A DNA stretch of 64,000 nt from Astragalus membranaceus (GCA_039519185.1 CM076849.1:75375621-75439620); one strand, 5' to 3'; positions 1-11,858 are shown, counted from the stretch's first letter. Notes: generated by a model not told the origin, from the sequence alone. A program made the numbers and translations.

Positions 1-35
1 CAATGATAGAGTTACAATTGAATTTAGGCAAAAAT

Positions 36-930
36 TTAAACAAAGTATCGCCTGAGGTTGGCCGCGTTCCATGTTCTTGGCACCTCCCCGCCTCCCATGG
101 TTTGAAGTTGGTAGGCGCCCTTCCCCGTCTTCGAGACGACTCGGTAGGGACCTTCCCAATTTGGAGCGAGTTTACCTTGAGCTGCGTACTTCTGTCCTAT
201 CGTCGCTCTTCTGAGGACGAGCTGGCCGATGGTGAATTCTCTAGGGACGACCTTTGAGTTGTGTCTCGTTGCCATCCCTTGTTTCACAAGTGCTTCTTTC
301 AACGACGCTTTGGTGCGGAGTTCTTCAACCAAGTCAAGCTCCTCCCTGAGTCCCTGATCGTTCTCATCGGGGTTTTTGGGATATGAAGTTCTCCAACTGA
401 GCTCTCCAACTTCAACCGGGATAAGTGCTTCCACCCCGTATACCAACTTGAATGGACTTTCGCCTGTGGTGGAGTGCGGGGTGGTCCGGTAAGCCCATAG
501 TACGAAGGGGAGTTCTTCTGCCCACTTGCCTTTGGATTCGTCCAGCCTTCTTTTCAGCCCGCGCAGGATTACCCGGTTGGCGGCCTCTGCTTGTCCGTTG
601 GTCTGTGGGTGCTCGACCGATGTGAAGCGCTGCTTGATCCCCAGTTCCGACATGTATTCTTGGAAGTTTTTGTCCGTGAACTGGGTACCGTTGTCCGAGA
701 CCACGACCTCAGGGACTCCAAATCGAACTAGTATACTTTTCTTGAAGAACTTCAAGCAGTTTTTGGAGGTAATGGTCGCTAAGGGCTCGGCCTCCACCCA
801 CTTGGTGAAGTAGTCTACTGCCACTATTAAGTATTTAAGCTGTCCTGGGGCTACTGAGAATGGGCCCAGAAGGTCTATTCCCCACCACGCGAACGGCCAA
901 GGAGCGGTAATGGAGTTCAATTCGACCGGG
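36..930 (-). pseudogene. Tat (Ty3/gypsy) integrase core, C-terminal part, copy 1
   Basis: This encodes the integrase catalytic core and C-terminal region of a Tat retrotransposon polyprotein, which joins element cDNA to host DNA. Visible motifs are WGIDLLGPF with the first catalytic Asp, VVSDNGTQF with the second, and HPQTNGQAEAANR with the catalytic Glu, followed by the plant-retrotransposon signature RTTPHSTTGESPF. The frame ends naturally at 36. It is cut off from the upstream RNase H/zinc-finger frame by a shift at about 926-931, where this copy has six G and the copy at 36312 has seven. That may be an assembly error in a homopolymer. Confidence 0.88.
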
Positions 931-1811
931 GGGCGATATGTACGTCCGCATGCTTCTGGCACGTATCACATTTTTTGACTAGCTCGTTGGCATCACTCTC
1001 CATCGTTGGCCAATAGTATCCCGCTCGAAGTGCTTTTTTGGCTAGTGCTCGTGCCCCTAGGTGATTCCCACATATCCCTTCGTGGATTTCCCTCAACACA
1101 TAATTGGCCTCTTGTGGTGTCAGACACTTCAGTAATGGTGTTGAGAGTCCTCGGCGAAACAGTTTGCCTTCAATTACCGAATATGACGATGCACGCCTTC
1201 GCGTGAGAGCAGACTTTTTTGGGTCGTTTTCCTCTTCCCCCAGCACGATGTACTTTAGGATGGGATCGATCCATGTCGTCCCTTGACCGATCGTGCAGAC
1301 ATCCGTGATCGGGGCTGTTTCTAGTTGGACGCTGGGTTGAGGGAGTATCTTCTGGATTACGCTCCTGTGGTTCCCCGGGGTCTTTGTACTCGCCAGTTTC
1401 GAAAGCACGTCTGCCCTTCCATTTTCTGACCTTGGGATGTGTCGTACTTCTGCACTTTCGAACTGGTCGAGCAGTTCTCGTACCTTAGCGAGGTACCTTC
1501 GTAAAACTTCATCTTTGGCATCATACGCCTCTCCAATTTGGGACACTACTAACAGGGAGTCAAAACGGAGCTCGACCCGTCGTGCTCTGAACTCCCTAGC
1601 GAGCATAAGTCCTGCAATGCATGCTTCGTATTTTGCCTGGTTATTTGACGTAGAAAAGGAAAATGTCAACGACACCTCCACGGTCGTTCCCTCTGGGCTT
1701 TCTAGAATCAAACCAGCCCCGCTCCCTTTACAGTTTGAGGAGCCGTCGACATATAGCGTCCAGGTCGGATCAGGCCCTTCTTCCTGGATCGGGGTCATCT
1801 CGGCTATGAAG
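931..1811 (-). pseudogene. Tat archaeal-type RNase H and integrase zinc finger, copy 1
   Basis: This encodes the second RNase H (aRH) typical of the Tat lineage, with YVDGSSN, QAKYEACIAG, LRFDSLLVV and the late Asp in GRADVL. The integrase HHCC finger follows (HEGICGNH ... CDTCQKH). RNase H degrades the RNA strand of the RNA/DNA hybrid during reverse transcription. On its 5' side the frame is cut at 1812 by the solo LTR; the codons above that point come from the LTR and are not protein sequence. On its 3' side it runs into the G-run frameshift. It is otherwise identical to the copy at 36320-37200. Confidence 0.88.
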
Positions 1812-3192
1812 TGTAACACCCCGGTATATTTAACATGTAAAAATACCCAAGTGCACCAAAGTAAAAACATCAGAGATAATAATTCCTGCTCAGACACTGA
1901 ATACCACTATAAAATTTTCGCTGAAATATAACTTAACCATCTTATACACAAATAAGACCATACGGTACTTAGACCATAAACTGTCAGCAACTATGGTAGT
2001 CAGAGTCATACAAGAAAGCGGAATGAAAGATAAACAAAACACTAATGCCATAGTGCTGTGATACATGGACAACAGAAGGAAATAAACTTAAACATAAAAC
2101 TAAGTCATCCTCCGTCTCCCGGGGCCACCTACTCGTGCCTCTGAGGTTTCTTCTGTCCCTATTTATCTGTAAAACAACAACATTTAAACAGTGAGATACA
2201 ATCTCAGTGAGTTCTACCGAGACCCCCTACCTGCACTCTAGGTTCAATTATGTGATCGTTTGAACGTGACACCGACTGCGCGAACGCTAAGCTGCGATGT
2301 ATCACATTCTTTTAACTTTTAATATAAGGCCGACTGCGCGAACACTAAGCTGCAGCTAATCTATTATAACTTGGTACGACACCAACTGCGCGAACGCTAA
2401 GCTGCGATGAACCGCACTGTACGACACCGACTGCGCGAACGCTAAGCTGCGGCGAACCCCATAACCAATAGTGTTTCCTAACGACACGGAGCCTAGGGTA
2501 AGGGTTCATGACTACCCCGCCTAGTATGTCAACATGGGTCGTCACCCAAACTCGATATAATATATATATATATCTACAATCACATGAACTCATAGTTCAT
2601 TTGTTATCAATAAATCATATCCGCACACGTATGCTAATGTTCGGTTTTTCGAAAGAATCTCGATTTCGAAAGTATTTTATAAAACCCTTTCTAAAACATA
2701 CCCAAAATCATGGCATTATAAGCCTAATATCATTATAGAAGGGTTAGGAAAGGATTAGGAGAGGATTGGAATCGAAACGGAATCATTTAGGGCACTTTGA
2801 AAATTTTGGACAGAACTGGGCGCACGGGTCGTGCCCCTGGACGCACGGGTCGTGCGCCCTGTTTGACATTTTTAAACACTGAACCCGAACCAGGCACACG
2901 GTTCGTGCACCCTGGACGCACGGATCGTGCGCATGCGCACGGATCGTGCCCCTAGGACGCACGGGTCGTGCGCCCTGTTAAGCATTTTTAAAAACTGAAA
3001 CCGAACCAGGCGCACGGGTCGTGCCCCTGGGACGCACGGGTCGTGCGCATTTGACAGCATTGCAAAAATAGCCATTTTCATGAAAATCCGCTTTCCGTTT
3101 AATCCGAAACTCGCTCCGATCGATTCCTAACTCGAAAACAGATCATACCAGACAATATACAAGTCCAATCAACACCAAACAATCAAGCAATT
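1812..3192. mobile_element. Left part of a solo LTR inserted in Tat pol, copy 1
   Basis: It begins TGTAACACCCCGG directly after the Tat codons and TSD TGAAG (1807-1811), and is interrupted at 3192 by the Ogre-like LTR. It holds degenerate repeats of a word like CGACTGCGCGAACGCTAAG (about 2265-2450) and of CGCACGGGTCGTGC (about 2818-3050). No coding sequence is present. The matching right part is absent because the contig ends first. Confidence 0.82.
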
Positions 3193-5797
3193 TGTAATAC
3201 CCCAATTTTGTCCGCCTATTTGAAAAATCCCAAAATTTTATCGCTTCGCATATTGTTCTAAATGCGGGTGTATTTGGCACTCTCGTGCAACGGTTTTGTT
3301 TGGCGCTCGTTGTTTTCAAGAAAAAAGAATCCAAAAATAAATAATGAAATAATGAATAACGCGAGCGCGCATTTCGTCTCGAGTCGTGAGTAATTGCGTC
3401 GGTGCGCGTTTATTTTTACCGTTTTTAGAAAAGTGAGAATAGAATGAAATCGGTTTTAAAAAAAGGTGCGCGCGTGCGTATTCAAATCGCGTACGTGTCC
3501 CTAGTCTTAAGGCGAATGCGCGTTTCGTTTCGAGTCGTGTGAGCAAATGCGTCGGTGCGCTTTTAGTTTTACCGTTTTACGCGCGTGCGTATTCTGATCG
3601 TGTATGCGTTCCTAGTCTTAGGGTGAACGCGCGTTTCATTTCGAGTCATCGTGTCGGTACGCGTTGTTTTTACCGCTTTTATTGTCATAAAAATAATGAT
3701 AATAAGTAAATAGTAGAATAAAATCAGCTGTCCCTTTTTTATTGATTTTGTTACAGATACAAACAAAAATAAAAAAAAAAAAGCAGAATAATACCAAAAA
3801 AGAGAAGTCAACTCTTTTCTTACAAAAAAATTAATTAAAAAACAAATACAAAAAATAAAGGACAGGGGCGCTGCTGTATGTTGCAGCAGGAACACATTTT
3901 TAGAATGGGGCTCAAGCTCCTTTCATCTTGCCCCTTTGCTTTTTCCAGTTTCAGCAAAAACACTGCTGCAGTGGCAGCAACCATGCTCCACCTCCTGCTG
4001 CCAACAGCTTGGTCTCCTGGGGGTTTTGTTTCCCTACTCCAACACCACACCTACACCACATCTTCTGCCTATAAATGCAATAAGCAGAAACAGTGTTAGG
4101 GAGCATACTGAGAAACAACACAGAAAAGAAATAGTAGCAAACAGAACCATATACACACAGAGAGTAACAGGTACACACAAAATAGAGATAAATCAGGAGA
4201 GCAAATAGAAGCCAGAGACTGGAAAGTTTTTTTTAAGTTCAAAAGAGAGAGAAGCTAAGGGGCAGTAGCAGAAAAGAAAAAACAGCAGTAGGAAACTTTT
4301 CAAAGGCTGGATAAGAGGTTGGTGTCCATTTGTTTTCTCGCTTTTATTACGTTTCAGTTATAATATGTAGCTACCGACAACTCAGTCCAAAACAACACAT
4401 GTGTGTTACACAAAAAATAAACCAAATGCAGGCAGAGCAGTTTCAGTGTTGCTGTCTGAAAATAGAATACAAAATTAATGTTACATATAAGAGTTAGCAA
4501 AGCATGAATAGTTTAGGCTCTTAAACTAATTTTGTATAGAATATGACGCATATGTAGCAGATTAGTGACAGTGATTAAATATTTTTGTTATCTGTAAATT
4601 AGTAATAGGTCAGGATGTGCAAAAACAGTAAGTAAATAACCAAAAGAAAAAAGGGAGGGGGATAAAAAAATCAAATAGCCATGAGCTAAATCAGAAAAGA
4701 TCAGAAACTAAATAAATAAGATCAGAGGAACAAAAAGCAAACAGGGGGAAAACTCACCTCCGACCACCGTAGACGGCGGTCGGCAGCCCAGGCCCGTCGT
4801 GGTTCTGTCGGTGTTCCACTTTCATTCCTCCTCGCCAGCCGTACCATCGCAAACCTCCCCGTCGTGTGCCAGAGCCCCTCGTCGTCCCCTTTTGAACCAT
4901 AGATGCCGTCGCTGACAGCTCACCGCTGTGAACCGCCAAGCCGTCGCCGTCGTAACCCGGCCGCGAAAACCGTAGCCAAACCGCCAACCCATGTACGATG
5001 GCAGAATCACCGAATCACAGTCACCACCACCACTGGGTTCCTCATCCACGAACCGAACCAAACCCTTCGCACCACATCACCGGTCTCCACCCAAAATCAC
5101 CACCGTCAAATCCTTCGCACCACCGTCCCCGTCCCTTTCGTTTCGGCTCACCACGGTTGTAAGGAGAGAGAGATGAGAGCGATGTAAGAAGAGGGAGGAG
5201 AGAAACGGCGTAGGGAAAGAGAGGGAGGCGAGGGGCGAAGCAAGGAGAGAAGAGGATCGGAGCTGGGGGGAGAGAGGGAGTGCGCCGCGTGGAGAAGGGA
5301 AGAGTTTAGGTTTGGCTATTTGGGGGAGTAGGGGCGCCGTGGAAGGAGGGATAGGAAATTAGGGTTTCCCTAATTAGGTTTCCCTTTTATAGTACAAGAG
5401 CAAGGGCAGTTTGGTCTTTTCCCTTTTTTTTAATTTTTCAGATTGCTATTCGCACCCCCACGGTTTATTTCGCACGCCTCCCCCCAAAGCCCATCAGAAA
5501 ATAAAAAACGCAGCCCAGCTTACAAAAACAAGCTGGGCTCACTATCTGCACCCCCTTTTTATAACACAGCCCTCCTGCCACTTACACCCCCCATTTTACT
5601 ACTGCACCTCCCTGTTTCTTTTTTTTTTTTGAATTTTGTTTCTTTTCCCCTAAATAAACTTATTTATTTTCTTTTTTTCACAAACCTTTTTTTCCCAACG
5701 ATGGATAAATGTTTCCCCGAACGAAAATTAATCCAATTGCAAATTCCTTCCATCACGACGTTCTCTCCAATTAAAACCAACGAAGACACTTTTCAAA
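3193..5797 (+). mobile_element. Ogre-like 5' LTR, truncated by the assembly gap (copy 1)
   Basis: It starts TGTAATACCCC immediately after the target site CAATT (3188-3192), exactly as at 38582. The first 2.6 kb of the 3.73-kb LTR is present before the N run. At two sites where the 5' and 3' LTRs of the second copy differ (GCAGTTTGG and GAAAATTAAT), this copy has the 5' LTR state, which supports it being the same insertion. It contains a TATA box at 4070-4076 and an imperfect palindrome around AATTAGGG/CCCTAATT at 5356-5375. Confidence 0.85.
4070..4076 (+). promoter_or_regulatory. TATA box of the Ogre-like LTR (copy 1)
   Basis: TATAAAT in a GC-richer surround (CTGCCTATAAATGC), about 880 bp into the LTR. 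The same site lies at 39459-39465 and 49612-49618 in the other two LTR copies. It is a plausible U3/R promoter for element transcription; no start-site data are available. Confidence 0.5.
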
Positions 5798-6297
5798 NNN
5801 NNNNNNNNNNNNNNNNNNNNNNNNNNNNNNNNNNNNNNNNNNNNNNNNNNNNNNNNNNNNNNNNNNNNNNNNNNNNNNNNNNNNNNNNNNNNNNNNNNNN
5901 NNNNNNNNNNNNNNNNNNNNNNNNNNNNNNNNNNNNNNNNNNNNNNNNNNNNNNNNNNNNNNNNNNNNNNNNNNNNNNNNNNNNNNNNNNNNNNNNNNNN
6001 NNNNNNNNNNNNNNNNNNNNNNNNNNNNNNNNNNNNNNNNNNNNNNNNNNNNNNNNNNNNNNNNNNNNNNNNNNNNNNNNNNNNNNNNNNNNNNNNNNNN
6101 NNNNNNNNNNNNNNNNNNNNNNNNNNNNNNNNNNNNNNNNNNNNNNNNNNNNNNNNNNNNNNNNNNNNNNNNNNNNNNNNNNNNNNNNNNNNNNNNNNNN
6201 NNNNNNNNNNNNNNNNNNNNNNNNNNNNNNNNNNNNNNNNNNNNNNNNNNNNNNNNNNNNNNNNNNNNNNNNNNNNNNNNNNNNNNNNNNNNNNNNN
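5798..6297. other. Assembly gap of 500 N
   Basis: Exactly 500 unknown bases, a fixed-size scaffold gap. An Ogre-like LTR runs into it on the left and a LINE on the right, so the two sides need not be true neighbours. Any long reading frame spanning the Ns is meaningless. Confidence 0.98.
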
Positions 6298-6461
6298 GTG
6301 CAGCTAGGAGTGGCTGCCATGTTGCAGTGGTGCCGACGGGCGTTGGTAGGGAGGGAATTGTGGATACATAGCCAGACAAAATGTTGGACTTTGACTGGAA
6401 CCTTGAGTCGCCAAATCCAAGAGAAATTGCAGTCAGGGTTCCAAATACGATGTTGCTTCAA
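6298..6461 (-). pseudogene. LINE zf-RVT domain, partial
   Basis: The translation includes FSWIWRLKVPVKVQHFVW and NSLPTNARRH, the hallmark of the zinc-binding domain at the C-terminus of plant LINE reverse transcriptases (zf-RVT: W+ ... P.K+..F.W ... L.T...L). The reading frame runs into the gap, so the conserved Cys/His residues downstream cannot be seen. Confidence 0.8.
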
Positions 6462-6621
6462 GAGCCAGTGATACCCACTAGCGCATGTGTAGTTGCCTTG
6501 CTTGTCGTGCCCCCAAACCCAAGTGTCCTACAGTCTATGGTCCAAAGTAGGTGGATTGGGAGGTGTGGTTAATCACATCAGAAATCTCAAGTGGCAAGAT
6601 GGTGTAAAGGTCTCGAAGGTC

Positions 6622-7443
6622 CTATGAGCCATTAGCACAGACATCATTGAGGAAAAGAGCAGTGTCACTAACGTGAACATAAGGAACGAGGTGGCTTAGG
6701 GGGCCAAGCTTAGTCCAATCCATGTACCAGAGATTGGTGTTTCCATCTCCAATTCGAAAATGGAAGCCATCAGAGAGAGAGGTGAGGGCCTTCCGGTTGT
6801 CTCTCCAAGTGAAAGAGGCACTAGTTTTCCCATCTATTAGCCAAATGGATGAGTTCTTCAAATATTTATGGGATAACATCCAGACCCAGAGCTTCTCACC
6901 ATCATGTATCATACTTTACAAATGCTTACCCAGAAGCGAGACATTGGTAAGTCGAGTATCTCTAACTCCCAAACCCCCATAGCGACTAGGTGTTGTAACT
7001 ATGGCCCAATTAACATGATTCCAGGTTCTCAAGGTACCATCACCTCCCCAAAGAAAACTTCTTGCCATCTGGTCAAGGCGGTTGCACACATAGGTAGGAA
7101 GGTAGTGGAGTTGCATATATAGTGTACACAGGGATAGCAGTATAGACCGAACTAGACAAGCTCTTCCAGCTTTGTTGAGGAGTCTGCCCTTCCAAGAGGC
7201 AAGCTTCTGTTGCATTTTATCAAGAATCTCATTGTACACATTTCTAGAGACTCTCCCTTTGACCAAAGGGAAGCCTAAGTAATGCCCAAGGTCAGCCACA
7301 AACTTGATGGAGGAAATGTCTTTCAGATCTCTTTTCCTTTCCCCTTGAACCATCTTCGAGCACATCACTTTGGACTTGAGGATATTGACTTTCAAGCCCG
7401 AAGCACTACAAAAATCCTCCAGGGTGTTCATCACAACTTGCAC
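6622..7443 (-). pseudogene. LINE reverse transcriptase C-terminal and connector region
   Basis: Two consecutive frames (6916-7443, then 6622-6912) encode the part after the catalytic YADD-equivalent. Visible motifs are SGLKVNILKSKV, LGHYLGFPLVKGR, KLASWKGRLLNKAGR, SRYGGLGVRD and later WLIDGKTSASF and FRIGDGNTNLWYMDW. These are typical of plant L1 LINEs and lead into the zf-RVT domain. The frame changes near 6914, so the region is broken. Confidence 0.85.
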
Positions 7444-8477
7444 TTACGCAACATTAGCTTCACAAAACAACAAGACATCATCAGCGAATAAAATGTGTGA
7501 GAGTTTGGGTCCTCCCTTAGATACCTGGATCAGTCTCCAAACTCCGAAATTCACCTTATTCTGGATGCTCAAGGACAATTTCTACATGCAGAGTACAAAT
7601 AGATATGGCGACAACGGGTCGCCTTGACAGAGGCCTCTAGAAGGCTTAAAGTAATCAGTTTTGGCACCATTCCAAAGCACTGCTAGTTGACTTGCATGCA
7701 CACAATTCACGATGAGATTAATAGTGGCAGTGGGGAAACCGAAATCATTGAGGGTGAGTTCCAGGAATTGCCAATTGACTCTATCATAGGCTTTTTCAAG
7801 GTCAATCTTGAAAGCAATAGACCCTTTCTTAGAGCGGGAACTTTGGAGATAGTGAACAACTTCTTGTGCCACAATAGCATTTTCTGTAGTGCCGCTATGG
7901 AGAACATAACTACCTTGGAGGGGGCTGATTAGATCATCAAGGAAGGACCTGCGACGGTTGACCAAGACCTTGGTTATGACTTTGAAGATGACATTACAAA
8001 GACTGATGGGTCTGAAATTCTTCAATCTCTGGGGGTTGTTCTCTTTGGGGATTCATTCACATCACCTGAGGAGAAGGCCGGTTCCATAATTTTACATAAG
8101 TCATCACCAATAGTCTCCCAAAAGTGCTTGAAGAAGATAGGTTGAAAACCGTCGGGCCCGGGTGCTTTGTAAGACTTCATGGAGAACACCGCTTTTCTGA
8201 CCCGGTCTTTAAGGATTGGTGCCGTGAGAGTATCCCTACCAATGTCACACAAGCAAGGAACAAGGGGTACATTAAGAGAGTCAGGTATAGTAATAGTATC
8301 TACCCCAAAGAGATTCTGGAAATAAGTGACTGCTTCATGTTGAAGGATGGCATCATCTGTACTCCATTGGTCATTAACGAGAAAGGGGCCTTGGATCTTG
8401 TTATGTTTTTGTCTCACAACCGTTTGGGTGTGGAAGAAATTAGTGTTCTGGTCACCTAGCTTTACCCATTTCTCTCT
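7444..8477 (-). pseudogene. LINE reverse transcriptase, catalytic region
   Basis: This reads the RT core in pieces: KAPGPDGFQPIFFKHFW (N-terminal), FRPISLCNVIFKVI, FKIDLEKAYDRVNW with the first catalytic Asp, GLCQGDPLSPYLFV, and FADD (plus-strand 7478-7489) with the catalytic Asp pair. The enzyme primes DNA synthesis on nicked target DNA. The frame shifts near 8025 and again downstream of the GLCQGDPLSPYLF motif, and there is an in-frame stop just after FADD (about 7445), so no full-length enzyme is possible. The catalytic residues are all still readable, so decay is not deep. Confidence 0.87.
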
Positions 8478-9204
8478 TTATTTCTGGAACCAAAGAATCT
8501 CCTCTTGCTTAAGGACATCAGTATATTGCTTTTGGAGTGATGCTTCGGTCAAACTAAGTCTTGCTGAGTCAATAGTCTCCAAGAGGTGTTGAATATCCTT
8601 TATTCTCTTTTCGAGCGATTTCTTCCTCTTGATAATGTCACCAAAAGTTTCTTTATTAAAAGTGGTGGCATCCTCACGGACGTGATTGAGGCAAAGAGGA
8701 ACCTCATGGTCACCTTTATTCCATGCATTTGTAACAACATGAGGGAAGTCCTTGTGGGATAACCAAGCTGCATGGAAGCGAAGTGGTCTAGAGTGTCTAG
8801 GGGGAATGAAACGCGTGCCTCTGAGAAGAATGGGGCAATGGTCAGAATAGTGCCGAGTAAGATTTTCCACATAGGCTTTCGGGAAGAGACAGTGCCATTC
8901 ACAATCACCAAGGGCAAGGTCTAGACGTTTGGCCACTTTCAAAATACCTCTCTCCTTCCCGATCCAAGTGTAGCTACTACCAGTGGAGCCAAGGTCAATA
9001 AGATTACAAGCCAATAGAACCGATGGAAATTTATCTGCTTGTCTTGTTGGGAACGTACCACCCTTAACTTCAGAGGGGAGTAAAACTTCATTAAAGTCAC
9101 CCATAAGTAGCCGAGGAGAAGTGATGTTGGCTCGGAGCTGCGTGAGGTGACTCCAAAGGAGCTCTCTACTAACAAGGTGAGGAGTTGCATAAACCGCAGA
9201 GCAA
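8478..9204 (-). pseudogene. LINE apurinic-type endonuclease domain, C-terminal part
   Basis: This belongs to the exonuclease-endonuclease-phosphatase fold that nicks target DNA for LINE insertion. MGDFNEVL, GSSYTWIG, RLDLALGD and YSDHCPI are visible, including the terminal SDH catalytic His. A linker with FNKETFGDI follows. The frame ends at a TAA (8478-8480); beyond it the same frame resumes into the RT domain. On its 5' side it stops at the Tekay insertion; the missing 60 or so codons continue at 18955. Confidence 0.87.
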
Positions 9205-11843
9205 TGTAACACCCCTTTTCTACCCGTTAATTCAATTGGAAAATATCAGAGTTTTAAAATTTTCTTTTCATTGCAAAGGATGTTACACATACTTCAATAA
9301 AACTACACTTCTCAATTAAAACAGCTCAAGAGCATAATAGCCATATATTACGTAGCATCTCACTAACAGGCGAATCTCACAACCACAATTATCATCGCAA
9401 TAAAATTTAACGTCAACAAAATCAACTACGCAGCGGAATAACAAAGTAAAACCAAATTGTCAACAAAACACAATAACCAAAGCCAATTATAACATTAAGT
9501 TCGTCCCCCCCTGAGTGCTACGTATCAGAGCATGACGACTCGACTCAAGAAGTGAAGCTAAGGCCTTCACTGGGAATCACCTGCACGTTACCAACACGGG
9601 GGTAACATTCAAACAGGAAAGGGTGAGCATCATTTCAATCCATATAATAGAAAATATGATAAGTACATAAGTCAAGTCACAGCTCTAAATCATTCACATC
9701 ACAATCATCATTCACATCACTTAAAATAACTCATCTCATGTCATGCAGGCGTATGAAATGCAACCCACTCGCGGGCATATGCATGAGGTACCTTTTCACA
9801 AACGTCGCTTAGTCCTTAAGGCCTCATCGTCACTTAGCCACATGGGCCTCAAAAACGTCACTGGGTTTATGCATATGGGCATGAGACACTATGACATGCA
9901 CCACTCACAAAACACACCAATACACAAATACCCAAATCATAGTCAACTATGTGACCCGTCACTTACCAGTTTGCTCACAAGAAGCACAGCACCTGTCAAT
10001 TCACAATCAACACACACACGTCACTTGGCCTTTTAGACCTTAACATCACTTAGCCTTTCGAGCTTTAAACGTCACTGGGTTTCATCGTCGCTTATACATC
10101 AATATCATCAACTCAAACAATAGCCACTGAGGGCAAAAACGTCATTTACTAGCCACTAAGGGCATCATCGTCATTTACACTTCATTATAAATAATAGTAG
10201 CCACTAAGGGCAAAACAGTCATTTAACTAGCCACTAAGGGCATCCTCGTCATTTACACCTCTTTATCAATAATATTGGCCACTAAGGGCAAAACCGTCAT
10301 TTACTCGTCATTATAAAGAATATTAGCCACTAAGGGCAAAACAGTCATTTAACTAGCCACTAGGGGCATCATCGTCAAAATCATCATTTTTGACATTACT
10401 TCTTTAAAACCACTGGTCGTACGCAAAAGGGAATTTTTTAAAGATACTCAAAACGTCTTTTTATTGTCACAGCAACGATCACCGGGAACAGCCACCCGGG
10501 GGCGCCCCAGCAACATTCAGAAATAATAAGTTTTTATTTTTTAAAAACGGAACACGCAGATGGACAACTGAAAATGCTTCACAACGCTTTTTGAATCGTT
10601 CAAAACGGATGTCTGAGTCAGAAGATATAGCGAAAACAGTTTTCGAAAATATTTCGGGACATCCTGAAAACTGGCGCCATGGGCGCCCAGCGCCCAGGCA
10701 CCTGGCGCCCAGCAAGGCGCAACACACACACGGGCGCTCAGCGCCCAGCGCTGGCACCCAGCGCCTCAGCGCAACACGCAACGCAACACACACGGGCGCT
10801 CAGCGCCCAGCGCTGGCACCCAGCGCTCAGTGCTACACACGCACACACTCAACACGAGCGCTCAGCGCCCAGCGCTGGCGCCCCAGCTCCCCAGCGCAAC
10901 ACCCAGCAACACGCACTGGAAACTTGGCGCCCACACACTGCACAGCAACACACACAAGGCGCCTTAGGCGCCCTTGCAGCAACCAAAAACCACTATTTTT
11001 CCAGCAACTTTCAAAACACCAAAAATTGATTTTTAGCAATTTAACACACCAAAATTTTATATTTTTCAGCACTCAAAATGGCACTTAATTTAATCAATTT
11101 ATCAAAATTCCTTTGGGCACTATCATCACCATCACCTTGGCGCCCTAGGCGCCTATGCACACACTCACCCAATTTGCGAAACCTCAAGCATTCCAACACA
11201 CCAAATCGTAATTTCATGAATACACAAGTGCCAAAATCATCAAAACAAACGCATAGGTCGCGTCACCTCAATGTTCAAATACCAAAATCAATTCGCATAT
11301 AGGCATACACATGTATATACATAATCATCATCATCACGGGCAAACCAAGAACATCAAGAAACATCAAAGAACATCAAGAAACAACATGGATCTAGTATAA
11401 ACCTAGATCTAGGACCTATCATGAGATCTATTAGATGGAAGGATAGAGCTCCCCTAACCTTTTAAGAAGAAGAACTCGAGCCTTAGGATGCAGTCACCAA
11501 CAGAGCCTCAGCAACAATGGAGATCTCCTTCCTCCTTGATCTTCGAATTCTCTCCTCTCTTGGCCGCCCTTGCTCTCTCTTTCTCACGCTCCTCTCTTTC
11601 TTTCTTGCTAATTCGAAGACACAAGTGAAACCCTAGGCAAGACTCCTCACCAAAATGCGCCTAGGTCAAGCCATTGGGCCATGGGCTTCACTTAAGCCCA
11701 ATCCATTCGAATGCACCTCCTCCTCCTAGCATCACACCACCCCTCAATTAAAATAATTCCAATAAATAATTAAAACCCAATTAAATAAAATAAATACCTA
11801 AATACTTAATTAAATAAATTAATTAAATATTTAGGGTGTTACA
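9205..11843 (-). repeat. Tekay 3' LTR (left copy, 2639 bp)
   Basis: It begins TGTAACACCCC and ends TGTTACA. It contains a block of short degenerate repeats of GCCACTAAGGGCA with GTCATTTA (10115-10380) and a GC-rich block repeating GGGCGCTCAGCGCCCAGCG (10680-10910). By eye it differs from the right LTR at about 20 positions plus a 7-bp indel near 10830, so the insertion is fairly recent. Short ORFs here are shadows of the repeats. Confidence 0.93.
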
Positions 11844-11858
11844 ACTCTTCCCCACTTA
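11844..11858 (-). other. Tekay polypurine tract
   Basis: On the minus strand TAAGTGGGGAAGAGT directly abuts the TG of the 3' LTR. It primes plus-strand DNA synthesis. Confidence 0.75.

Larger units (their letters stand above)
1..5797. repeat. Second copy of the nested Tat / solo-LTR / Ogre-like locus
   Basis: This stretch repeats 35389-41185 almost base for base, including the same solo-LTR insertion point in the Tat reading frame and the same Ogre-like LTR insertion point with the same CAATT target site. The differences I saw are few: one G fewer in a G run near 926, a shift in an A run near 3770, five extra bases near 4436, and one base missing near 5086. It stops at the N gap. Because independent insertions would not share both junctions, this is a copy of one locus, either a segmental duplication or, more likely, an allelic or redundant contig end. 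Confidence 0.9.
6298..9204 (-). mobile_element. L1-type LINE, main body
   Basis: A non-LTR retrotransposon read right to left: endonuclease, reverse transcriptase, then the zf-RVT C-terminal domain, the usual order of plant L1 LINEs. Its 5' part lies at 18955-19135 on the far side of the Tekay insertion. Its 3' end is lost in the N gap. Several stops and frameshifts make it non-functional. Confidence 0.9.

Noticed and set aside
3569..4208. Several 70-108 codon ORFs in the Ogre-like LTR (three copies)
   Set aside because: They overlap on both strands, change with single-base differences in A runs, and match no family.
5443..6471. Long open frames running through the N block
   Set aside because: They are open only because N codons cannot be stops; left part is Ogre-like LTR, right part is antisense to a LINE.
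10479..11088. GC-rich ORFs up to 165 codons in the Tekay LTRs
   Set aside because: Both strands and several frames are open because of GGCGC-type repeats; the same shadows occur in both LTRs.
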